From positions 1-39,672 of the IMG/VR virus record IMGVR_UViG_3300017739_000028: 39,672 nt of DNA; one strand, given 5' to 3'. Position numbers and translations under genes: made by a program. The notes beneath the pieces were generated by a model. That model was not told where the DNA came from. It saw nothing but the letters and a program-made list of their open reading frames with translations, and did not search any database. This document shows, one piece after another, positions 12,861-19,696 of the stretch. This DNA is from a virus. Each line of letters opens with the position of its first letter. The first letter of the stretch is position 1.

Positions 12861-14791
12861 GTGTCCCACCCAAGCATGTTGCCGTACGTCCCCGGTGCGA
12901 ACTCACTAGAGTCCTCAAGGAACGCTGGAAATTCATTCATCAACATGACTGCACCAGCAGCCGCAATCACACGGTCACCGTGGGCAAGTTTGGAACCAGT
13001 GGACTGGTCTGCAACCTCCGGTGATTCAATGCCGCCATCCCGCGTCAGCACATACTCGCTGGCTTCTTCCAGAGTCTTGTTGCAGGGACAGATGAACTCA
13101 CCTTGCAACAGTGATCGTTGGAAGTTGGAGAACAGCAAACGCTTGCTGGCTCTGGTTGATGTCCAACCCAAGGTGTGACCTTCCTTGTCATGGTCTTGAC
13201 CAACAGCACGCATGCGGTACAGCATCGGGTACTCCAGTCGCCACAGGTCAGAACCCATGCTTCCACCGGGACCGTTGTTCTCCCAGCCAATCAATGCAGA
13301 CCCGTAGCGACCCTTGAACGGACCACGACCAGCCATCGACATCATCTCAGCCAACTCAAAAGGTGTCACATGAGGGTCAACAAACATCGCTGCCAACTTG
13401 CCTGTGTCTACATTGACTACAGCCACTGCTGAGTTGTTACGGCCTAACCCATAGGATGGGTCAGCAAACATGACGTAGTGAGGAAGGGACTTGTTACCAG
13501 CAGCCTCCCAGACAAACCATCTTCCGTCTGTGTAGTCTTCCCAGCGTTGATACTGCTCGTTCCATTCGCAACGACGTGGATCGAACCCATGCTCACGCAT
13601 GTGCTGCCCCAATGCCGGCCTGTTGAAGAACGTCTGACCAGAGCCAACGTGGTCAATCAGGATGTTCTGGGCTACGTCCAGAGGGTCAGCACGACGCTCT
13701 ACCTCGCGGTCAAACCATGGTGACCACCAGTACCAGCGATTTACGGTACCTGTTACCGATCCGTCTTTATCGCATCGCCACTCCCTACCCCTTCCCTTCT
13801 CAGGGTGGTCCCAGTAGCCAAGGGTTATGACCTCCGGCGAGCCTGAAGCCATCCCTTGCATACGGAGTTTGGAGAAGTGGGTCTGAGGGCCAAGGGGGGT
13901 CGAGATTGCAATCCGACACGCAGTCGTATCTGCCGCTGATTGCCAAGCCGATTCCGCTTTTTCAAATGCTGCATATTCGTCAAAGACGATGAAGCGGGTT
14001 CTGCCACCACGGCCAACGTGACCAGTGGACGCTTGCCCGAATATCGTACTACCGTTCATCGGGTTCACGATTGACAAGTGACGTGAGCAGTCACCACCCT
14101 CACTGAAGCGAGCAGGGTCAATACCACTCAGCCACTCAGGGCACCGTTGCAGCAAATACCGGATCTTCCACATGACAGTACTAGGGTCACCCTTACGGTC
14201 CACCAGATCCTCTACACGGCTTACCACGATCATCTGGGACTCTGGGGTGAACAGAAGCGACCAAGCCATTAGAGCGGCTCCTAGCCACGAACAGCCCATG
14301 TCCCGAGACTTGTCCAGTAACACATCGCTTCCGTTGTCAATGCCACTGACTAGCCTTTGTAGGGTTGTTACCTGAATGGGATATAGGGCAAACGGATAGT
14401 GCGGGGTTGTTACTGTTAACGATTCGCGTGCTGGCCGGGATCTGCCCCCCGCCCCCCCCGTCGCTGCCACCTCGCCCGACCTATCAACATTGACCCCCAC
14501 TGATCTAGTCCGTCCATCTTCCCCGACCTCCCGCAGCCGGTATGTCCATCCATGTGCTGCCACCCAGTAGGGAAGACTCCTTGCACACCGTGCCCGCTCT
14601 GTCTCTGGAGCCACCGCTCCGTCCCGCACAGCCTCTCGGAGGGCCAGCCTCCACCGTGACAACTCAGCCACGTCAGAAGGAACGGACAGGCCACCGCCGC
14701 AGTCCAGCCTCCCTCCGGCCCATTCCAGCGGAGCGACCGCCGGTTCCCTGCTCATACCAGTATTGCTCGCCATTCCTTCTACATCGTCCAT
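12857..14791 (-). CDS. terL: Terminase large subunit
   Basis: 644 aa packaging motor. ATPase half: Walker A-like LLDKSRDMGCSW (about residues 158-169), Walker B FIVFDEY (267-273) with catalytic Glu, and coupling motif ISTPLG (296-301). Nuclease half: acidic residues in MFADPSYG (Asp near 444), GWENNGPGG (Glu near 504) and AHGDRV (Asp near 596), the RNase H-like set that cuts the concatemer. The ATG at 14791 has GGGAG eight bases upstream and is preferred to a GTG at 14818. The first 130 residues, encoded by unusually GC-rich DNA with C homopolymers, are Gly/Arg/Ala-rich and little conserved. First gene of the late block; ATGA overlap with the next gene. Confidence 0.92.
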   Translation of the reverse strand: MDDVEGMASNTGMSREPAVAPLEWAGGRLDCGGGLSVPSDVAELSRWRLALREAVRDGAVAPETERARCARSLPYWVAAHGWTYRLREVGEDGRTRSVGVNVDRSGEVAATGGAGGRSRPARESLTVTTPHYPFALYPIQVTTLQRLVSGIDNGSDVLLDKSRDMGCSWLGAALMAWSLLFTPESQMIVVSRVEDLVDRKGDPSTVMWKIRYLLQRCPEWLSGIDPARFSEGGDCSRHLSIVNPMNGSTIFGQASTGHVGRGGRTRFIVFDEYAAFEKAESAWQSAADTTACRIAISTPLGPQTHFSKLRMQGMASGSPEVITLGYWDHPEKGRGREWRCDKDGSVTGTVNRWYWWSPWFDREVERRADPLDVAQNILIDHVGSGQTFFNRPALGQHMREHGFDPRRCEWNEQYQRWEDYTDGRWFVWEAAGNKSLPHYVMFADPSYGLGRNNSAVAVVNVDTGKLAAMFVDPHVTPFELAEMMSMAGRGPFKGRYGSALIGWENNGPGGSMGSDLWRLEYPMLYRMRAVGQDHDKEGHTLGWTSTRASKRLLFSNFQRSLLQGEFICPCNKTLEEASEYVLTRDGGIESPEVADQSTGSKLAHGDRVIAAAGAVMLMNEFPAFLEDSSEFAPGTYGNMLGWDT

Positions 14792-14875
14792 CTTCATAAC
14801 TCCCTGCTTTGGCAGCACTTCAGGCCACCTCTCAAAATTAATTCAAGAAAACTCCAAACTTTCCCGAAAAATGAC

Positions 14876-14904
14876 TTGCAAGACTGGTGAACACTTGGCA
14901 TAGT
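14876..14904 (+). promoter_or_regulatory. Candidate early promoter
   Basis: TTGCAA and CATAGT separated by 17 bp, each four of six to the sigma-70 consensus, directed to the early block. The -35 shares TTGCA with the two promoter candidates inside the early block (16376 and 19583), which raises its credibility. Confidence 0.4.
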
Positions 14905-15113
14905 TCACTCATCGCAGTTGAGCGACGCCTTCTTTGACATCCGAATACTTCGCTGACCTCAGTGGTCCCCTCCACTGGTGCCATCCAGATCCGAGCAGAA
15001 CAGCCGGTTGGAGAGTCAGCAAGAACACCACCACTCAAATTCAGGTGGTGACCGGGACACCGGTCGCCATCTCTTCTGACAACGCTGCACATCGCAGCAG
15101 TCTACTTCATTCC

Positions 15114-15132
15114 AACTCACAGGAATCTCACC
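15114..15132 (+). promoter_or_regulatory. Start-associated leader motif, copy 1
   Basis: AACTCACAGGAATCTCACC directly before the ATG of the first early gene. AGGA is the ribosome-binding core; the flanking bases recur at the other copies. Confidence 0.7.
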
Positions 15133-15471
15133 ATGAACCAATTCGCCAAAGACGAAGCCGCAGCAATCAAAGCCATCACCATGCTGATCAAGCACGAAGC
15201 AGAACACGACTTCGCGGGGCACCTTGACTGCGAGAAGATCAACATCAACAAGTGCAAAAGCACAGTGGGCGACGGTTGGGACGGCACTCTCCTGATCACC
15301 AACATCTCAATGGAAAGGCAATGGATCGGCATCGACCGCGTTGACATCTTGGACATCGAGGATGGCGGCAAACTCGAAACGCAATTCAACAACGTGGCTT
15401 TCGCCTTCAAATGCCAAGCACGACTGCTTGAAGTCTGCGGTCATCTGGCTGTCAAAATCAGCCACGCCTGA
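15133..15471 (+). CDS. Early hypothetical protein, 112 aa
   Basis: First gene of the early block: MNQFAKDEAAAIKAITMLIK at the start, then HEAEHDFAGH. The HEAEH at residues 21-25 fits HExxH by pattern, but the surroundings do not look like a peptidase, so this is likely chance. The middle (WDGTLLITNISMERQWIGID) is beta-type; the end is helical with two Cys. The preceding leader motif and the first position suggest strong early expression, as for host-takeover proteins (inference). No family recognised. Confidence 0.7.
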   Translation: MNQFAKDEAAAIKAITMLIKHEAEHDFAGHLDCEKININKCKSTVGDGWDGTLLITNISMERQWIGIDRVDILDIEDGGKLETQFNNVAFAFKCQARLLEVCGHLAVKISHA

Positions 15472-15492
15472 ACCCTCCCATCACAGCCTTCC

Positions 15493-15518
15493 ATCGGGTG
15501 CCCTGCGGGGCATCCATT
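15493..15518. repeat. 26-bp direct repeat with UGCG hairpin, copy A
   Basis: Identical to 15955-15980. It contains a hairpin (15497-15515) whose CCC/GGG stem closes on TGCG, a UNCG tetraloop in RNA, extended by G-C, T-A and two more G-C pairs past one bulged T. It lies just after the stop of the 112-aa gene; no T run follows. Confidence 0.85.
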
Positions 15519-15548
15519 GGTCTGCTCTGACCCACTAACTAGTCACAC

Positions 15549-15566
15549 TACTCACGGAGAAAACTC
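15549..15566 (+). promoter_or_regulatory. Start-associated leader motif, copy 2
   Basis: TACTCACGGAGAAAACTC before ATG 15567; a diverged copy keeping ACTCAC and GGAG. Confidence 0.6.
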
Positions 15567-15941
15567 ATGACTGACCAATTCGCGTACAACGCAATCAACG
15601 TTGAAGCACAACTCAAATACCGCCGCATCAATTCCAACACCGTCTTCAAAAGTGTGGAGGACTTCAAGGAGTCTCGCTGCACGGAGGTTATGGAGATCAT
15701 TAGGACCGTCAAGTCGCTCTGGGATTGCGAACTAGTTGTCAATGACCATGGCGACTACGGCCTTTCGATCATCCTTGGCGGCGTTGGCTGGAAAGACCGT
15801 GGGGTCAAGACCCTCATGAACCGGCTCGGCACCATCAACAATCGGTGGGAACGCTGGGATCGGAAGCATGGGCAGTCTCACCTTCGATGCTGCACGGCTG
15901 GCGAAGAAGGCAGCGTCTGCATCGACCTCGCTTGGATGTGA
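15567..15941 (+). CDS. Early hypothetical protein, 124 aa
   Basis: MTDQFAYNAINVEAQLKYRR at the start, a helical stretch (SRCTEVMEIIRTVKSLW) and a beta/turn region (HGDYGLSIILGGVGW), ending with two adjacent Cys and acidic residues. No known motif, signal peptide or membrane helix. It is flanked by the two identical 26-bp hairpin repeats, so it sits in a self-contained cassette of hairpin, leader and gene. Unknown function; a small host-modifying protein is one possibility. Confidence 0.7.
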   Translation: MTDQFAYNAINVEAQLKYRRINSNTVFKSVEDFKESRCTEVMEIIRTVKSLWDCELVVNDHGDYGLSIILGGVGWKDRGVKTLMNRLGTINNRWERWDRKHGQSHLRCCTAGEEGSVCIDLAWM

Positions 15942-15954
15942 ACCACAGTCCTCA

Positions 15955-15980
15955 ATCGGGTGCCCTGCGGGGCATCCATT
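15955..15980. repeat. 26-bp direct repeat with UGCG hairpin, copy B
   Basis: Second exact copy of 15493-15518; hairpin at 15959-15977. The two copies flank the 124-aa gene, 462 bp apart. Confidence 0.85.
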
Positions 15981-16008
15981 TGCCGACTCTGGCTTATCAA
16001 CTCACCTC

Positions 16009-16028
16009 AACTCACAGGAGATTCCACT
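16009..16028 (+). promoter_or_regulatory. Start-associated leader motif, copy 3
   Basis: AACTCACAGGAGATTCCACT ends right before ATG 16029. It is nearly identical to the copy before the 220-aa gene (17554-17573). Confidence 0.75.
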
Positions 16029-16331
16029 ATGTCTGATTACACCTTTTACTCTGACCCCGGACACGCTTGGCTTGCCGTCCCGCTCCAAGAATTTATTGAT
16101 TCAGGTGCTGAAGTATCCTCGTTCTCTCATGTCTGCACCAAGCGGGACATGGCCTTCCTCGAAGAAGACATTGACGCTTATCGCTTCATGAAAGCCAAAG
16201 GCTTGATCGGTGAGGATGGTGCAATGCACCTTGGGGCCGAGATCAAAGAATCTCACTCCAACTCACCCAGTTGGATTCGCCGCTTGCCAAGCATCGGCAC
16301 CGTCACCGAAACCGTCTCGCTGCGACACTGA
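16029..16331 (+). CDS. Early hypothetical protein, 100 aa
   Basis: MSDYTFYSDPGHAWLAVPLQ, then EFIDSGAEVSSFSHVCTKRD and EEDIDAYRFMKAKGL. The order (short beta start, GHAWLAVP, a segment with polar turns, then a helix with acidic residues) recalls a family of small phage/plasmid proteins with a GHxWL.V motif, from memory only. The ATG at 16029 is fixed by the leader motif; earlier in-frame ATGs lie inside the hairpin repeat. Function unknown. Confidence 0.7.
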   Translation: MSDYTFYSDPGHAWLAVPLQEFIDSGAEVSSFSHVCTKRDMAFLEEDIDAYRFMKAKGLIGEDGAMHLGAEIKESHSNSPSWIRRLPSIGTVTETVSLRH

Positions 16332-16347
16332 TCCACTGCACCCCATC

Positions 16348-16369
16348 ACCCCCAAATTATTCTGGGGGT
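16348..16369 (+). terminator. Intergenic hairpin before the DUF932 gene
   Basis: ACCCCCA and TGGGGGT pair (7 bp) around an eight-base loop, 17 bases after the stop of the 100-aa gene. The bases after it (ATTGG) are not a U tract, so a weak terminator or RNA-processing element is more likely than a full stop. A promoter candidate follows at once. Confidence 0.45.
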
Positions 16370-16375
16370 ATTGGC

Positions 16376-16403
16376 TTGCACTGCTAGTCAGACTTGCTAC
16401 ATT
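16376..16403 (+). promoter_or_regulatory. Candidate internal early promoter
   Basis: TTGCAC, 16 bp, TACATT, with TGC directly before TACATT (extended -10). The 11-mer CTTGCTACATT recurs at 19601-19611 in the same role. It lies about 50 bases upstream of the DUF932 gene. Confidence 0.5.
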
Positions 16404-16435
16404 ACTCACTTATCAACTGGGCCACGTTGGCCCCC

Positions 16436-16454
16436 AACCTTTAGGAACCTCACC
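16436..16454 (+). promoter_or_regulatory. Start-associated leader motif, copy 4
   Basis: AACCTTTAGGAACCTCACC before ATG 16455. The weakest match in its first half, but AGGAaCCTCACC agrees with copy 1. Confidence 0.5.
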
Positions 16455-17477
16455 ATGTCTCACGAAATCACCTCTACTGATAACGCCGTCTTCGCCAAAA
16501 CTGCTGCATGGCACGGCCTTGGCACTGTCCTTCCCGAACACACCACCGCACAGGATGCATTCAAGCGTGTGATGGATTGGGATGTCGAATCACAAACTCT
16601 GCTCCGCAAGACTGCCGAAGGCAAGATCGTCGAGTGCGATCACAACGCCGTCGTTCGCAAAGACAACGACGCAGTGCTGGGCTATGTCAGCCCCTCCTAC
16701 AAGACGTTCAACAACCGCGAGTTTGCTGGGTTTGTCGAGCAGGCATGTGGCAAGACCAAGTTTGTTGAGTCAGCCCTGACCATGCGTGGTGGCAAACTCG
16801 TCGCCATGCTGGTGGATCTCGGTCGCACCGAGATCGAGGCACGCGGCACCACTGATGCACTGCACCAGTACGGCATGTTCTCCACCTCCCACGACGGCTC
16901 CCAAGGCTTGCGTCTGTGTGCCACCAACGTCCGGGTCGTTTGCAAGAACACCTTCGACGCTGCCAACGCTTCGGGTAGGCAAGCCAGCCTGCGTCACACC
17001 GCCACCATCGACCAGCGTGCTGCTGCCGATGCGGCTGACTTCTTCGCCGGCACCATGGAAGCCCACAACGTCTTCGCCGTGAAGGCTGAGGCACTTGCCA
17101 ACGTCGAGTTGTCACAGGGCGATTTGGAGTTGTTCCTCACCAACCTCTACAACCGTCAGATCGGCAAGGTCATCATCGACCCCAAGACCAAAGGCGAAAA
17201 GAAGTCTGCGTCGATGGCGATGGACACCATCAGCCAGTGGATGTCGCTCGCTCAGGGCCGCACTGCCAATGGCATGGAGCGTTCCGCATGGGCCGCGTTC
17301 AACGCTGTGACCGAGTGGGCTGACCACCACCGCACCGTACGCGGCGAGTCTGAGGACTCCACCAACCGCACCTTCTCCCGCCTGCTGGGCACCGGCAATG
17401 ACCTGAAGGGCAAGGTCTGGAACACCACCTGCTCGTCCTTCCTGCCCAAGAAGAAGGAGGCCGTCCTCGTCGGCTGA
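16455..17477 (+). CDS. DUF932 family protein
   Basis: 340 aa from ATG 16455. The start has AAWHGLGTVLPEHTTAQDAF and later VLGYVSPSYKTFNNREF, GLRLCATNVRVVCKNTF and LRHTATIDQRAA, which together are the pattern of DUF932 (phage/plasmid-like protein) members, whose length is usually about 300-350 aa. The molecular role is not established; these proteins occur on phages and plasmids near replication and recombination functions. The block is noticeably more GC-rich than its neighbours. It is preceded by hairpin, promoter candidate and leader motif, and followed by a UACG hairpin, so it may be a separate transcription unit. Confidence 0.85.
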   Translation: MSHEITSTDNAVFAKTAAWHGLGTVLPEHTTAQDAFKRVMDWDVESQTLLRKTAEGKIVECDHNAVVRKDNDAVLGYVSPSYKTFNNREFAGFVEQACGKTKFVESALTMRGGKLVAMLVDLGRTEIEARGTTDALHQYGMFSTSHDGSQGLRLCATNVRVVCKNTFDAANASGRQASLRHTATIDQRAAADAADFFAGTMEAHNVFAVKAEALANVELSQGDLELFLTNLYNRQIGKVIIDPKTKGEKKSASMAMDTISQWMSLAQGRTANGMERSAWAAFNAVTEWADHHRTVRGESEDSTNRTFSRLLGTGNDLKGKVWNTTCSSFLPKKKEAVLVG

Positions 17478-17500
17478 CCCCCGCACGACTTCCCACCTGT

Positions 17501-17516
17501 CCCCTCTACGGAGGGG
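17501..17516 (+). terminator. UACG-capped hairpin after the DUF932 gene
   Basis: CCCCTC-TACG-GAGGGG, perfect six-pair stem with C(UACG)G, a very stable UNCG tetraloop in RNA, 23 bases after the stop. No T run follows, so it may protect or process the transcript rather than terminate it. Confidence 0.45.
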
Positions 17517-17553
17517 GCGGACTGGGCAGCCCTGCTGCTTATCTACTCACCCT

Positions 17554-17573
17554 AACTCACAGGAGATTCAACC
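17554..17573 (+). promoter_or_regulatory. Start-associated leader motif, copy 5
   Basis: AACTCACAGGAGATTCAACC before ATG 17574. This is the copy closest to the consensus of the set. Confidence 0.8.
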
Positions 17574-18236
17574 ATGGAACCCGATTACACCAAGTGGACA
17601 CTGATCCACAGCACCCAACGACTTCTCAACCCATCCGAGAACGAAGTGCATTGCCACTCGGAAATCACAGACATGCAACAGTCGCTGCTCGAACTGGGGA
17701 AACGTAAGCGTCAAATCCAGATTGACCGCATGGCACTGCACCGCAAAGAGGAAGCCGACATCGACAGGCAATCCCAAGCCATCGACAAGAAGATGCGGGC
17801 CAAGTGGAACAAGGCACGCCTTTCAAAATTCTATGGCGGCCAAACTGTGATCGCTCGCCAGCGAGGGCTTGCGGCAAGAGGTGTCCCCGACTGCCCAATG
17901 CACGAAGGCTTTGTAGCCAATGTCGAGGGCGTGCGTGAAGGCGTGGAGGGCAAAGTCCTCAAGACGGTGTGTGGCCCACGCAACCAAGGCGTGTGGGTGC
18001 AATTCCCAGAAGAGTCCGGCATGGCTTGCCGACCTGCTGACTGCTTCTTCTATTGCCTTGAAAACATCGAGTGCAACCAAGCCCTCGAACCTGCCTTTGG
18101 CGGCTGGACAGGCCACCGCTTGGCAACTCTCAGCGACATTCGGTTGCTCGCCCATGAGATCGTGAAGAAGCCAGCCAGTTGGTTTGGTGCAGTCCTCAAA
18201 GGTGAATGTCATATCGAAGACTTCATGAAATCCTGA
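17574..18236 (+). CDS. Early hypothetical protein, 220 aa
   Basis: Residues 30-85 form a long charged helix, probably coiled coil (QQSLLELGKRKRQIQIDRMA, then RKEEADIDRQSQAIDKKMRA). The second half holds several Cys and turns (CPMHEGFVANVEGV, MACRPADCFFYCLENIEC), which might make a small metal-binding domain. There is no signal peptide. It lies between two hairpins in its own cassette. No family recognised. The two-part layout suggests an oligomeric protein with a C-terminal binding domain (inference). Confidence 0.7.
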   Translation: MEPDYTKWTLIHSTQRLLNPSENEVHCHSEITDMQQSLLELGKRKRQIQIDRMALHRKEEADIDRQSQAIDKKMRAKWNKARLSKFYGGQTVIARQRGLAARGVPDCPMHEGFVANVEGVREGVEGKVLKTVCGPRNQGVWVQFPEESGMACRPADCFFYCLENIECNQALEPAFGGWTGHRLATLSDIRLLAHEIVKKPASWFGAVLKGECHIEDFMKS

Positions 18237-18253
18237 TCCACAGTCAGACACCA

Positions 18254-18271
18254 GCCCCCCTGCGGGGGGGC
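18254..18271 (+). terminator. UGCG-capped hairpin after the 220-aa gene
   Basis: GCCCCCC-TGCG-GGGGGGC, a perfect seven-pair GC stem with a UNCG loop, 17 bases past the stop. It is the strongest stem of the series, again without a T run. Confidence 0.5.
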
Positions 18272-18303
18272 GACTGACCGACTCTGGTCTATCTACTCAC
18301 CCC

Positions 18304-18323
18304 AACTCACAAGGGAATCTCAA
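18304..18323 (+). promoter_or_regulatory. Start-associated leader motif, copy 6
   Basis: AACTCACAAGGGAATCTCAA before ATG 18324; AAGGGA is the ribosome-binding core. Confidence 0.7.
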
Positions 18324-18806
18324 ATGACCAAGCCAAAATTCACGGGCGACCAGCCCAGCGTCGAACTCACCAAACGGTTCGGGCACAAGCGTGTCCGGGT
18401 GTACCGGAACCTGAACAACGGGATGCTGTCAGTCAAGGATCACAGTCCAGACAGCCCCACCTACGGGAAGGTCATCGCCTACAGCAACAAGGTGCTTATC
18501 AGATCGGCTGACTTCAAAGTCAGCAAGGCTGGTCACAACCGCGTGTTGAAAGAAGGCCGTAAGAATGTTCACGCCTACATTGAAGGCATCCTGTCCGACA
18601 TCGACCCCCACAGCCTGCGTGGCCCGACTGCTCATGTGTCGTACCGCACCGAGAAGGCTTGGGGTCCACACTTCAGAGAGGTTAGCCTCACCACCCCGCA
18701 GTCACCATTTGGCAGAAAAGCGATGTACTCAGTATGGGCCTACTTAACAACTGGTGCCCAGACAGTCATCGAACCAATGTGGCGAAAACAAACCACCCAC
18801 TCATAA
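18324..18806 (+). CDS. Conserved phage hypothetical protein, 160 aa
   Basis: HKRVRVYRNLNNGMLSVKDH near the start, then GKVIAYSNKVLI, SADFKVSKAGHNRVLKEGRK and NVHAYIEGIL. The combination VRVYRNL....SV....GKV......F.V...G...V..EGRKNVHAY..G is one I recognise from many phage hypothetical proteins, with no assigned function. It is basic and soluble. The segment after residue 110 is less typical and contains VSYRTEKAWGPHFREV. Co-transcribed with the 100-aa gene 12 bases downstream, without a hairpin in between. Confidence 0.75.
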   Translation: MTKPKFTGDQPSVELTKRFGHKRVRVYRNLNNGMLSVKDHSPDSPTYGKVIAYSNKVLIRSADFKVSKAGHNRVLKEGRKNVHAYIEGILSDIDPHSLRGPTAHVSYRTEKAWGPHFREVSLTTPQSPFGRKAMYSVWAYLTTGAQTVIEPMWRKQTTHS

Positions 18807-18818
18807 GGAACTATCATC

Positions 18819-19121
18819 ATGTCCGATTCAAACTGGCCCAAATGCGTATCGCTGGGCAAGCCCTACATCAAAGTCATCCTCCGGTTCTGGACACCCGAAA
18901 GTGGCATCCGTGAACAGGAAACTTTTATCCATCCAAGGCAGCCGCAAAAGTCCAAGGCCGTGATGGATCAAGCCGAGAATGACTTCTCCGTTCACTGCTT
19001 CGCCTTCAACTGCGAGGCCGCACTGATGACCGAAACAATCGATGGGCACATCAAAGTCATCGCCCACCACACCGACTTCGATTGGGACAGCCAAGTGCTG
19101 CCCGAAGACGCAATCGAGTGA
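18819..19121 (+). CDS. Early hypothetical protein, 100 aa
   Basis: MSDSNWPKCVSLGKPYIKVI, then LRFWTPESGIREQETFIHP and an acidic end HTDFDWDSQVLPEDAIE. The ATG has AAGGA nine bases upstream, one of the few early starts without the full leader motif, so it probably depends on the gene before it (12-bp gap). Mixed alpha/beta, five Cys/His-rich positions (HCFAFNCEAA), no family recognised. Confidence 0.65.
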   Translation: MSDSNWPKCVSLGKPYIKVILRFWTPESGIREQETFIHPRQPQKSKAVMDQAENDFSVHCFAFNCEAALMTETIDGHIKVIAHHTDFDWDSQVLPEDAIE

Positions 19122-19139
19122 CGCTCACCCCTACCCCAA

Positions 19140-19156
19140 ACGGCATTCTCAGCCGT
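19140..19156 (+). terminator. Small intergenic hairpin before the lysozyme-like gene
   Basis: ACGGC-7-GCCGT, five pairs, between the acidic 100-aa gene and the lysozyme-like gene. Weaker than the others in the series and without a T run. Confidence 0.3.
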
Positions 19157-19158
19157 AC

Positions 19159-19176
19159 TTTCACAAGGAATCTCAC
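19159..19176 (+). promoter_or_regulatory. Start-associated leader motif, copy 7
   Basis: TTTCACAAGGAATCTCAC before ATG 19177; it agrees with copies 1 and 6 over the core. Confidence 0.65.
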
Positions 19177-19599
19177 ATGCTTACCACACTTCTTCTATCG
19201 TTCGGACTTGCTGCCGATTTCAAATTGACTGACTTGGAATGTGCCATCTGGCAGGTTGAGTCAGGCAAGAAACTCACGGGCGACAAACCAATCCTTGGTG
19301 ACTGGTGCCCACGTCGCAAGAAGTTTATGTCACGAGGCCCGCTTCAAATATCTGAGGATTATCACACAGACTCAGGTGTCAAGTTTCCATACCACATGGT
19401 TGATGACTTGGAGCATGCAGTGCTGACCATGCGTGGCTTCATGAAGCGTTACGCCCGCGAAGATCGCAAGCCTGCCGGCATGTCTTGGAACGAGATGAAA
19501 GCCCGCATGCACAACGGTGGCCCGCGTGGTCACTGGCGTATCGAAGCAACTCAGCAACATTGGGAAAAAACCCAAAAGGCTCTTGCAGACTGTAACTAG
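19177..19599 (+). CDS. Secreted lysozyme-like endolysin (i-type/transglycosylase fold)
   Basis: 140 aa. A short hydrophobic start (MLTTLLLSFGLAAD) looks like a signal peptide or anchor. IWQVESGKK places a likely catalytic Glu at 28; RGPLQISEDYH (53-63), an MKRYARED helix (89-96) and MHNGGPRG (111-118) follow. This set (E..SG, GPLQI, K.Y, HNGGP.G, then a W helix) matches the recalled pattern of invertebrate-type/destabilase lysozymes and related bacterial transglycosylase-like enzymes. It would cleave cell-wall glycan. Unusually for a lysis enzyme, it lies in the early block rather than beside late genes, so it may act in lysis through Sec export or in another wall-remodelling step. The start is fixed by the leader motif. 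Confidence 0.75.
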   Translation: MLTTLLLSFGLAADFKLTDLECAIWQVESGKKLTGDKPILGDWCPRRKKFMSRGPLQISEDYHTDSGVKFPYHMVDDLEHAVLTMRGFMKRYAREDRKPAGMSWNEMKARMHNGGPRGHWRIEATQQHWEKTQKALADCN

Positions 19600-19611
19600 C
19601 CTTGCTACATT
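19583..19611 (+). promoter_or_regulatory. Candidate internal early promoter
   Basis: TTGCAG, 17 bp, TACATT with TGC in front. The -35 lies in the last codons of the lysozyme-like gene, the -10 just after its stop. It shares CTTGCTACATT and the CTAG a few bases upstream with the candidate at 16376-16403. Confidence 0.5.
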
Positions 19612-19696
19612 TCAAATCCACCCCAACGCTTGGCGGCGGCACTCCCCGCTGCCGTCAGGCTTTGCCCAACAGGGCGACAACTCAACAACTTTCGCA

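Larger units (their letters stand above)
14792..15132. other. Divergent control region between late and early blocks
   Basis: 341 bp without a supported gene, between terL (minus) and the first early gene (plus). The left part is AT-richer. The right part, which would be the early leader, contains four inverted repeats: CAGTGG-6-CCACTG (14959-14976), CACCACC-11-GGTGGTG (15026-15050), ACCGG-4-CCGGT (15051-15064) and GCTGC-5-GCAGC (15084-15098). These could be operators or a folded 5' leader. A TTGACA at 14934-14939 has no matching -10. A minus-strand ORF of 84 aa here is judged spurious. No clear late promoter was found. Confidence 0.6.

Noticed and set aside
14934-14939. TTGACA as the main early -35
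   Set aside because: A perfect -35 hexamer, but no reasonable -10 at 16-18 bp downstream; the TTGCAA/CATAGT pair upstream is a better unit.
14838-15092. 84-aa minus-strand ORF upstream of terL
   Set aside because: Cys/Arg/Ser-rich product with no motif, set in the divergent control region among inverted repeats; no ribosome-binding site.
15133-15471. HEAEH as a metallopeptidase site in the first early protein
   Set aside because: The motif is followed by DFAGH with no further support for a zinc fold; the protein is only 112 aa and the match is likely chance.
19632-19655. GC-rich stem as a rho-independent terminator after the lysozyme-like gene
   Set aside because: The stem is imperfect and no T run follows; a promoter candidate lies just before it.
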